From: Catenaria anguillulae PL171
Taxonomy: Eukaryota; Blastocladiomycota; Blastocladiomycetes; Blastocladiales; Catenariaceae
Direction of reading: 5' to 3'
Assembly (NCBI GenBank): GCA_002102555.1
Contig: MCFL01000021.1
Coordinates: 62,001-126,000 of the forward strand
DNA length: 64,000 nt
Position 1 is the stretch's first letter, and each line of letters begins with the position of its first letter. A model generated the notes under the pieces. That model was not told the origin of the DNA, searched no databases, and saw only the letters and a program-made list of their open reading frames with translations. Below are positions 55,099 through 64,000 of the stretch, one piece after another. The position numbers were made by a program, and so were the translations under genes.

Positions 55099-57470
55099 GA
55101 TGCTGCCAATTGCAAATGAAGGGCACTCGCAGACAAAGATTATGTGGAGAAGATGACGGCAAGGGAGAAACGGTGTCGAGCTGTTGATCGAGATGTCGGG
55201 TTCATGGACGGCAGAATGGCGAAATGAGGTCAGAGTGTTGAGTTGTACGAATGGAACCGTCGTAGATTGAGAAAGGGAACTGGGAGTGGGGAATGACCAA
55301 TATATCTACTTGTACGTTGAGCAAGTGGTGGCGAGTGCTGGATGTCACGCTCGGCCGGCGCGGGACTCCGGATGGCGGGTTAAGTGGAGAGAGCAAAGAG
55401 GATAGCAGGCGTCGATTAATACGGATCGGTGTATAACATCTGAGATGAAGCGCCAGACTCAACTTGAATAGGTTCTTGTGCGTTTGCGATAGCCGTTGTT
55501 GTTTGGAGCGCACACCACACTTCGTCCCGCTCTGCTTGACGACAGTGTGCTTCCCTGAGACCTGTGACTGGAAAGAAATGCTACCGCGCGCCTTCCCTGA
55601 CTGCAAAAACTGAGCGAGGAAGTCCGGTTACCTGTATGTACAAGCAATTTGACGCGTCTGGTTGACCTGCCAGCACGGGTGGGAAGCTTTCGTGGGGGAT
55701 GATCCGTCAAGGCGAGGAAGGAGGCACACGGTATTGAGTTGCCCAGTGCCGACGCTTTGGTTGGAGTTCGGACGATGGTCTAGCAAAATACGCTCTCACG
55801 AAGAATACCATTGCCAAATGTTAGGCTGCGGCCCGATGATCGGGAATAAGGCAACTTACCAACCATCGCGGGCGAGTTTGCACTGGCGCGATCATTGCCT
55901 TTGTTCGCCCCCCAAACCAGACTGCTCGTCAGCTCGCTCTCGGTCACTCTCACTCTCATTCTGTCGCTACCGCCCCCGAGCATCAATACAACCACAACGC
56001 AGCGACGTCGGGAAAAGCTACGGAACTACGAGAAGGAGCTTGCGACCTGCTGCGCCGTTGTCTGTTTTATTACATTTGTGAATTTCGCGTTGTTGCTGCC
56101 AATCGCCTCCCATAGGCTTTCTATTCAAGTTGTGTCACGTCAACTGGGAATTGCAGCGGACGGCAAACAACAATTGCACAGTCCCCTGCTCAAGTGCAAG
56201 CCAGGGTGTAAAAAATGAAAGGAAATTAATAAAAAGCTCGATGTTTGTGCTCTCTTTGCATTCCACGAGCTACAAGTGACAACTGAATGAGCAGCCCACG
56301 GTCCATGCATCCGAACTTGCGTCACCGCTGACGTCTGTCGCGGTGTTGTGAGGGCGATTGGGGTTCCTTCAGGGACGTCAAGAACATCGATCGATTCGAT
56401 GCTGGAACCTGATTCGAGGTAAAATGAAAAAGCGGTAACCCAGCGGGCGGAGCTTTCGACCTGTTGCTCCAAAAAGCCTGAGAAAAACGACAACCGCTTT
56501 TTGGATTTTCATTGCTTTTGGTTACCATTGCCTTCCGCTAAGCAAATTCATGTCACGCACACCGCGCACAAGACAACGATCGACACTGTTTTGCTCACAA
56601 CATCGCTCTCAATTGTGCGGCCAGGTTGCCTAGTTGACCGATCCAAGTCCATTGCTCGTCCGGCCATTGCATAAATATCACAGTCAACACACCTCCCCCA
56701 CCTCCTCCGAATCCACTGTGAGTGCTTAATATCAACGTTGGTCTTCTCCCACTCCAGTGCCTATTACTACTCGGCGCATGCGACAAAAATGGTTGATGTC
56801 ATCTTGTTCAAGTTGATGCCAGAGTTGCGCCTGACGTAGGCCGACAGGTTCATGTGGTGTACGTTTGTCTTTCGTCGCTGATTACGGGCAGGCATGAAGC
56901 AAGTCCTCGATTACATGCCTTTCCCAGAGTCACGCCTCACTCCGTCGTTAGCAATCAGCGTCAGTGGGACGTTCAACGACTCCTGCGTCAAGAATTCCAC
57001 CCCATATGATTCGAATCGCCCGGCAACAAAGCCAAGGCCAGCATGCACATTTCCAAGCCTGAGGATCACTCTCCGCTGACCTAGCACATGATCTGTTCAG
57101 CACCAAACTTTTTTTTTTGTCCCTAGGGGGAAGGCGACGAAGCACGATAAACATTTCAATGGCGCACGGGCAAACGCAGACATATGCAATCAAGGATGTA
57201 GACAAAGATGCGCAAGTTTCGGTTTCGGTACGAGTCAATTGACTGGCTGCAGAGACTGGACCTACAGATCTGGAACATGAGCGGCCGCCGATCTTTCGCG
57301 GAAGCGATACATATGTGAGCATGATGTGAGTTTGAGGACCGAAATAAACCAAAATGCAAGATTCAATGCAAGGATCAATACCGCTCGCCAAGAAACCCTG
57401 CGCATTCACCCGTTTGCCACTTCTACTTTCTTGCCGTGCTACGTGAAGGTGCATCCCTTCGCAATTTGTC
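55099..57470. other. Long divergent intergenic region
   Basis: This 2.4-kb region separates the divergent M14 gene and the acidic-protein gene. An open stretch ending at 56218 encodes a possible membrane helix and is followed by AATAAA at 56228, but it has no ATG or clear upstream exon. I support no gene here. Confidence 0.45.
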
Positions 57471-60400
57471 ATGTCGACTCGTCGCTCAACCCGATCTCAG
57501 TCTCAACGCCAAAGCGCCGTTAGCAACGGCGAACTGGCGCCATCCGCTGCCGCTGCAAGAGGGTCAAGCGCGGCGGGCCCTGTGCGCGCACCACCTCAAT
57601 TTGTCCAATATGCACTCAATGACCCGCCCACCATCTCTGTGGTCGCCATGATCGAAATGCCCCGTGGCCCGGCCAGTAAACCGCATGTGCTGCTGCCATT
57701 CGAGGCCGTCTGGGAGGTCCTGTGGGGCAGTGGTGTACCAAGTGATCTCATCATTTACGACCCATTGGTGATGGAGGCGCCAAAGTTTACCAGTTTCAAG
57801 ACTTTGCGCGACCATCAGCTGCAAGAAATGGTCAAGTTTGCTCGCAGAATTGAAACAGCCAATGCTTCTAATGCGGCTACGTGCGACTCTGTTCTTTTAG
57901 CATGAGGAACTCCCATTCGTCAGTACTGATGCGCGATTCATCTATCTGCCGCGACAGGCCTATTCGCATCTTTGCCCCACCAAAATCCGCCAGGTGTTGT
58001 GGCGTACTTGCACTCCCCGATCTCGCTCGCATCCTCCCAAAACACATTGCTCACGTCAGTCGCCCAACATCGCCCGTTCCCGGCGCTGCCAATGGGGTTG
58101 GTCATCACAAGGCACCCAAGCCAACCCAAGTACCCTTGCCCTTGCGCGCCTTTGTATGTCATGTTTGGATTCAGAGACAGAGAATGCACCCCGCATCCCT
58201 TAACTCAATCAACTCACATTCTGTACATAGAATCCGGCGTATGTACTCGACGAACCTGGCCAGAAGTGGGCAGCTACACTTCCCAAACCACCTCAGCCGA
58301 CCTCACCGCCGCCCGCCGCAGCCGCTGCAAACCCTCATTCACCGCCTCGCCCTGCAACATCTACCGCGGCCTCACGCCGCTCGGCCCCGCCCAAACTCGC
58401 CATCGAAACAATTGACGTGTCCGACTCGTCCAACGACGCCGACAACGAAGACGATTCAGATGTTGAATTTGTCGGCTTCAAGTCGCGCAGACCCATGAGC
58501 GTTGAGTGGGTCACGTCGCCGCCACCAAAAAGATTGTCAAGAAGCACGTCGCTGGGGTTTGCAACCGGATCCCAGTCGAGCCAGCGCACAAGGGTATTGC
58601 CGTTGGATGAGTGGCGGCCGCCACAGCCCGCTTCAGGTTCACCCAGATCATCGCAGCAAGCCCATCAACTTGCCCCAGACCAGACTGTTGACCCAAGGTT
58701 GCTTGTCGGATCACCAAGCTCTACCACCACCGCTGCCCTGCGCGCTGTAAGCGCAGAATCGCGCGTACCATCCACGCCAGCCTTTGGCAACAGCGTGCTG
58801 ACACGTACGCCAGCGAGTGCCGTGTCGCGGACCACGACCACACCAAGACCGCCCAGCTCGCCCATCATGTCCTTTTCGCCGCCCGCGTCGCTCTTTGGGT
58901 CTGCATCGGCGTCTGCTCCCTCGGGTCAATCGGGCCTGGAAACCGATGACACGGACACGCTGCGCGAGCGCTCATATGTGCGCTTGACGGCATCGTTGGG
59001 GTCCATGAATGGCAGCGGACGGATCGACGAGGAGGAGCAAGATGAAATCGAACCGACGCCGTCGCCGCAGATGCTTTCGATCCCCTTGGGTCAGCAGCAG
59101 TTGACGGGACATCCGTTGGAGGAGAGCTCGGCACCCAGCAGTCGAAGCGAGGCCGAGGAGCTGGTTGATGCCGATCATGTGGATACGATTGCAAATGGGA
59201 TATTCACGCAGGCACGGGGGAGGGCAAAGCGTAGCAGCGTCAAGCCGGGTCCGGGAATCGAAGGTCTGGCACATGACGGCCAATGGCGCCGGACATGCCC
59301 GAGGTCGAGTCGCCAACCATTTTGTCTCAGCAGCCGGCGGCCGCTCTTGTTGGTACAATGCCGCGATTCAATTGGATGTCAATGGAAGGGTTGGGCAACG
59401 ATTCGGCATGTGCTTTGGGGATCAAGAGTCGCAGAGTGTCTTGTCGCAACAACAACCCAGCCGCCAGAGCACTCGAGCAACCTCATCAACGCGCCGACCA
59501 CCTACGCTCGCCACATTTGCTCCGCCGCCGCATACTTCTCTGCCACCACCCGACAAAGTACACAATCCACACAATCTGGTGTTGCATCGCAAGAGCCACG
59601 GCCACCGAACACGCAAAATGGCCCGCAAGCTGCTTCTTCCCGCGCTCCCACTTCCGTTGCGCGACCGGGTCCAACACCAACCACGTCTCCCTCGCCTGCC
59701 CCGCCAGCCAACCAGACGCCCATGTACAGAGCCAAGCGCACGCGCCCGTCAGCAGACCGCGTACGCACGCCTGACCACCTGACGCCGACGGCATACCGGC
59801 TGACGTTGTCGCAGCGCGCAGCCAAGAAGCGCATGTTTCAAACGATTGCATCGAGCGAAACCGACTCGGGAACAGAGACTCAGACTGAGACGGAAACGGA
59901 AACGGAAACGGAAGCGGCTGAAGAGCAGGTGCATGCGCAAGAGCCGCCGCTCAAGCGACTGAGGTTGGAGCACGGGGAGCCTGCCCGTGTGCACAAGGAA
60001 ACGGCAGCAGCGCAGCTCAAGCTTGCGGATGCCACTTCTTCGTCGTCGTCTTCGGGCACAAATGGCTCATCCTCGTCTGCGTCAAGTAGTGAAGACGATG
60101 GGGCATCAGTGTATCGAGCAGTGACGAGAGCCCCGAATACGACCAGGAGGTTGGTGGACTGCTCGCGCGCAAGGCCCGCGCGCCCGCCGCAACCCTCGTG
60201 CCCTTGGACGTGTTGCGCAAGCTTATGCCTCTGAGGTTTGCCTTTGCGGCCGTCAGAGTAGGCGGCGCCGGCGTCGAGATCAGTGTGAGCGACGGCAGTC
60301 ACGAGTCGCCATCGCAGTCTGGTTCGGAAAGTAATTCGAGTGACGAAGACGAACAAGGGTCGAACAAGTCGAGTGGTGGATCCAGGGATTCAGGGAGTGA

Positions 60401-60653
60401 GAGCGGGATTGACGAAAGCGCGAGCGACTCGAGTCACGAGCAAGTCGGCAGTGCCTGTGATTCAGATTCGGTGAGCAACGATGACGACGACATGGAGGTG
60501 GATTCACCCCGTCAGCCGCCCGCGTCCGTGACCAGAGAACATTTACTGCACATGCTGTTCCCGTTGTCGTATCACCGTGTCTCACCGTATTCTGTGTCGG
60601 ATTCTGACTCGAGTGATAGTGGAGATGATGACGAGTTTTCGTCCGATGATTGA
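57471..60653 (+). CDS. Ser-rich acidic protein of unknown function (six apparent frameshifts)
   Basis: Modelled as join(57471..57830, 57901..58153, 58231..60653) with two missing bases in exon 2 and four in exon 3, about 1013 residues. Introns are 70 bp (GTCAAG, TTCTAAT branch, TTTTAG) and 77 bp (GTATGT, CTTAAC branch, CATAG), both phase 0. The N-terminal 200 residues look globular (ISVVAMIEMP, FEAVWEVLWGSG, ELPFVSTDARFIYLP, PALPMGLVITRHP). The rest is disordered: Pro/Ser/Thr-rich, with SDSSNDADNEDDSDVEFVGF, a TETETETE run encoded by an ACGGAA hexamer repeat, basic KKRM and PPLKRLRL motifs resembling nuclear signals, and a Ser/Asp-rich acidic C-terminus. A nuclear chromatin- or RNA-related role is a guess from composition. 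Breaks lie at short runs near 57990, 58126, 59280, 59418, 59550 and 60101. No domain is recognised. Confidence 0.58.
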
Positions 60654-60789
60654 TTCGTATGATATGGCTTTGTGAGTGCAGGTGAGTGAAACTATGATCC
60701 GGTTTGGTACTAGATGCTAGGGGGATGATTTCTAATGTATTATTATTTTTCAAATCAAGAAATGCAATGAGCGAGATTCAATTCACCAG

Positions 60790-63248
60790 CTACTCGGAAC
60801 AACAAGACACAAGCACTCGAACCAGCGCTTCCTCCGTTCCAAAGATTGCTTGGGCTCGGGTCAACAACATCCGCTTCAACTCGGGAACAGCCGATTCGCT
60901 GCGCCGCTCCAGATCCAACAAGACGCTCGATCCTGCCAGCACTGGCAACTCGGCAACACTCGCAACACCAAACTCTGGGTTCATGCGCACCAACACCCGT
61001 GTTGCATCCACAACTGCCGCCGACAACTCTGCCAAGTCCACGTCGAGCGGAAGTAACGAGCTCTTGATGGCATCGAGCACGTTCGGCCATGGGGCAAGGG
61101 CAAGTAGGCCGGGCGGATCGATCGGCAAGAGCTCTTCAAAAGACAGCCGCCATGGATTCCAAAGCTCTTCCCGACGATTGATTGGCTGACCGCTGGTCGT
61201 CTCCTTGAAAATCAGGTCGACAAGCAAGTCGCGAACCAGTGCAGGAATGGTGTCAAGAAACAACGGCATGATGTGACCCGCAGACGTTGTCCAAACATGC
61301 ACGGCTAATGCCAGACAGGATGACGAGTCAAGTGCGTCCGATGGGGTTGGACTGTCGTGGCGCAAGACTGTCGCAGCAAAAGCGCACGAAATGAGGACGC
61401 CGAGTTGGCCAGGCGACATGTTGCGGAGCCACGACGGAATGATGGGTGACGTGTCGTCCAAGGGCCACGAGTCGGAATCAAAACCTGCTTTCAACAGGCA
61501 CAGGGTAAATACGTCGTGAACAAACAAGACAAGGGTGGTAAACTTGGGCGCGGTGTGGTAGCCAGTGAATGCGTTCGCGCGGTCAATGCAATGCTCGAGA
61601 ACTGCGTCCAGGAGTTCGAGAAGGTAACGCGATTGCGTCCAACAGTCGAGGGACGGGTTTCGGTTCTGGAGCTGAAGCGAGCGGAAATGGATTGGGTCTT
61701 GTACGGCAAGAATCAGCGGGTTGAAATCGAGGGCCATCAAGAGCTTGAAGTACCCGACAACACGTGAGCGCTTTCGTTCTTTCTTTGCCACTATTATCAA
61801 CAAACAAGGTGGGCCCAAGTGTGAGCCATCGATGAATTAACACAATAGCTGGAACATGGTGTCAACGTACTGAGACAGAGCCATTCAACCACCTGTTTTC
61901 GATCAATGGCACCCTCGATGGCTTGGCAAACCAAATCCGGAGAGTCGACTTCACTGGCCCGTTTGAGGAACAAGTACCACCACGGCTGGGTCGCGAGTCC
62001 TCGACTGATCCACGTGTCCAACATCAACCTGTCGCCACCATCCAAGATCCAGGCAATGACGGCATGATGTAGGGCGATTGCACGATCTGCGTGGGTTGTT
62101 TGTGAGGCGGGAATGTCAAGCTCAATCAAGAGGCGCAAAGCAACAGCCGGACGGAGCCCGCGGCTCCCATCAATCATGGGGAACATGTCAAACGCTGCGT
62201 CAGGGGCGTTTTCATGCAAAAATTGACACATGTTCACGATTCGCTCGGCTCTATCACACTCGCACATTGTCTGCCCCATAACATCTTGAACAACGGATCC
62301 GCCAAACGACCATGCCGCCAGATCACTTGCGCCAACGTTGCACTTGGACATGACTATGACAAGGGCGGGACTGGACCATTCCACGAGCGAGAGAAGCATA
62401 AGGAATATGCCAAGTTCCACTTCAGGATCATCCTGCTCGAGCGGATTCGCCTCTTCAGAATAGAGTTGCCACAAGTTGGTTGTCATGTCCTCGCGATTGT
62501 CGAGTGAAAGCATGAACCAATGCGTCAAGGGCGCTCGGGCTGCGAGAACGGCAGGGAGATGGTCGGCGAGGAATGCAAGAGCAAACTCGAAAAGATCGAT
62601 TTGTCCAGAGCGAAAAAAGTACATGATGAGGTGCAACGCATGCGGAATCGTGGACCACCACCGATAAATCTTGAATAAGTCTGGCAACACTTGAGTCTTT
62701 TCAGACTCGGAGCGATCCTCGAAGTACATCTGCTCCATCAACTGATCCAAGTGCGAAAGCGTCAAGGACAGATGATCCGGTGCTGATAGCTGTTGTTGGG
62801 AAATGGAGCGCAAGATTGGCCCGGAACTGGCGAACAAGTAACCTTGAACGAAATCCGGCGAAAGCAGGCTGTCCCTGAATGGCGTTGAGGGCGCCATTTC
62901 GGCCGCATACACACGGTCTTGAGGGTGTTGTGGTAGCCGCCGCCGAAGCAAATGGACAAAGTGGACATGCGTAATGTGATGGTAGTCAATGGTCGAGTTG
63001 AGGGCGATGGTCCGCCACTCTTGGAGAAGCAAGGGAGGGATTTCACCCCCGTCAGCGCTTTGGGGCTGCTGGCCAAGAAGAATGTGATTGCGCCACGCCC
63101 ACTGGACGACATTGTGCAATGACATGGAATGCAGTTCCTTGCAAGTCGAGGCGAGGCGTGGCCGTGGGCGAGACAAGGCAGTAACTTGCAGCCACAACTC
63201 CGGGGGTAGGACCTCATGGGCGGATGGCGACGCTGCAAGGGCGGACAT
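60790..63248 (-). CDS. F-box-like helical repeat protein, paralogue of the next gene
   Basis: Modelled as complement(join(60790..61790, 61871..63248)), 792 residues; the 80-bp intron has donor GTACGT and acceptor AATAG. Residues 13-50 (LPPELWLQVTALSRPRPRLASTCKELH) have the Leu-Pro-x-Glu-Leu opening and the Cys-Lys-x-Leu turn of an F-box, which in known proteins binds Skp1 in SCF ubiquitin ligases. The rest is all-helical, Leu-rich and without Kelch, WD or LRR signatures. The C-terminal 120 residues align with the partial gene at 63533-64000: LALAPWPNVLDAIKSSL against LALMPWPFVPECVRDGM, and ALVRVLVSCCSE against VLVALIESCCR. A lineage-specific family of F-box-like proteins is likely. The gene converges on the acidic-protein gene with only 136 bases between stops. 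Confidence 0.7.
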
Positions 63249-63532
63249 GGCGAGACGGCCGACAGGCGGAATCTGGCGGAAGAGAAAATTGCATCGAGTT
63301 TACATGGAGTGGTGCCGATAAAGTGCCTTGAAATGTATATTGCAACCTTGACATGGTTGATGTGCGACATCGGCCACTTTGGCCACTCCGGCAGTCAGTG
63401 GCTCCACGCTCGATCCCATCTGAGTGATCTGACAGGATTTATGAAACAATACTCTGGCAATCTCACCAGACAACATATACAATGCGCCTCTACTAAAAGC
63501 TAACGGACTGCAGTTTGCGTTTTCAAGTCGGC
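63249..63532. other. Short spacer between tandem F-box-like genes
   Basis: This 284-bp spacer must contain the promoter of the upstream-facing F-box-like gene and the 3' end of the next one. I see no TATA box that stands out. Confidence 0.4.
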
Positions 63533-64000
63533 CTACCTGCAACAAGACTCAATCAAAGCAACCAACACCGATTCGTTGTGGTACATGACCCGCACCCGAG
63601 CGACAAGCATTTGCTGCAACTTGGACACCGCCAACGCATCTGTTCGAGCAAGCTCCGCCAAAGTGTACGTACCAGCCAGCCCAGGCAGATACGCAACCCC
63701 TGCTCCGCCGCCCGTTGGCAAGGCAAACGGAGGTGTTGTCCGCAATGCCAAACGCGTTGCCTCCAAAATGGACGAAGCCAGCCGGGCCAAGTCTACAAGC
63801 ATCGGATCCATTCCGTCTCGCACGCATTCTGGGACAAACGGCCACGGCATCAATGCAAGCATTTGAATCGGATCTGCACGCACAATGTGACGCAAGTAAT
63901 AAACGTTCGACTTGATCGCATTGTCGCCAACCATGCAAGAAGCAAACCCCGCGGCGGTCGCTGTGTGTTGATGAAGAAAAGCCCCGAGCGCTCGCTGGAA
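63533..64000 (-). CDS. F-box-like family protein, 3' part (5' end outside window)
   Basis: The frame is open from the right window edge to the stop at 63533, giving the last 155 residues of a larger protein. It matches the C-terminus of the neighbouring gene in length and pattern, including MPWP, the LVDLARLASSILEATRLALR helix and the terminal SCCR. It therefore probably has an F-box-like N-terminus outside the window. The stop TAG lies in the sequence CAGGTAGGC, so a 3' intron cannot be excluded. Confidence 0.65.
   Translation of the reverse strand, partial: FQRALGAFLHQHTATAAGFASCMVGDNAIKSNVYYLRHIVRADPIQMLALMPWPFVPECVRDGMDPMLVDLARLASSILEATRLALRTTPPFALPTGGGAGVAYLPGLAGTYTLAELARTDALAVSKLQQMLVARVRVMYHNESVLVALIESCCR

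Noticed and set aside
55895-56218. Possible small membrane protein followed by AATAAA at 56228
   Set aside because: The frame has no ATG and I could not identify a credible upstream exon.
57992-58060. Extra intron in the acidic-protein gene (GTGTTG...CGTCAG)
   Set aside because: Splice phase did not fit the flanking frames, whereas two single-base run corrections give a continuous, protein-like sequence and the correct exon phase.

Overview
The window looks like nuclear DNA of an early-diverging, probably zoosporic fungus; Blastocladiomycota-like is my inference, since no rRNA or marker gene is present to settle it. The evidence is spliceosomal genes with short introns (mostly 66-92 bp), opisthokont housekeeping proteins (LARP1, eIF5B, COG5), a Bicaudal-C/Khd4-like KH+SAM protein, S8 and M14 secreted-type peptidases, and GC-rich exons rich in homopolymeric Gln, Ser and Ala tracts. 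I find no CRISPR array, tRNA, rRNA or obvious transposon.

Layout, left to right: the 3' part of a LARP1 gene (+); a large Gln-rich bHLH factor (-); a seven-TM receptor-like gene A (-); a single-pass SH3 membrane protein (+); gene B, a paralogue of gene A (-); eIF5B (-) divergent from COG5 (+) over a 414-bp shared promoter; a DUF2236/MpaB-like oxygenase (-); two adjacent paralogous multi-pass membrane genes C and D (both -) of a family I cannot name; a 2.6-kb noncoding leader, then the KH+SAM gene (+); a secreted subtilase (+); a short unknown gene E (+); an M14 carboxypeptidase with a mucin-like linker (-); a Ser-rich acidic unknown (+); and two tandem F-box-like paralogues (-), the last cut by the window end.

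The genes fall into three loose themes rather than one operon-like system: translation and mRNA control (LARP1, eIF5B, KH+SAM); membrane sensing (7TM pair A/B, multi-pass pair C/D, SH3 protein); and secretion (COG5, subtilase, carboxypeptidase). The candidate undescribed systems are the A/B and C/D membrane families, both of which recur as duplicated genes inside this window.

Two global observations matter for anyone using the annotation. First, 18 reading-frame breaks were needed in six genes, all in the same direction, each equal to one missing base and almost all repaired by lengthening a short G or C run by one; I read these as assembly or sequencing losses, not decay. Second, 22 of 32 inferred 5' splice sites read GTNCG and none reads GTAAG or GTGAG, while GTAAGT or GTGAGT overlaps several stop codons.
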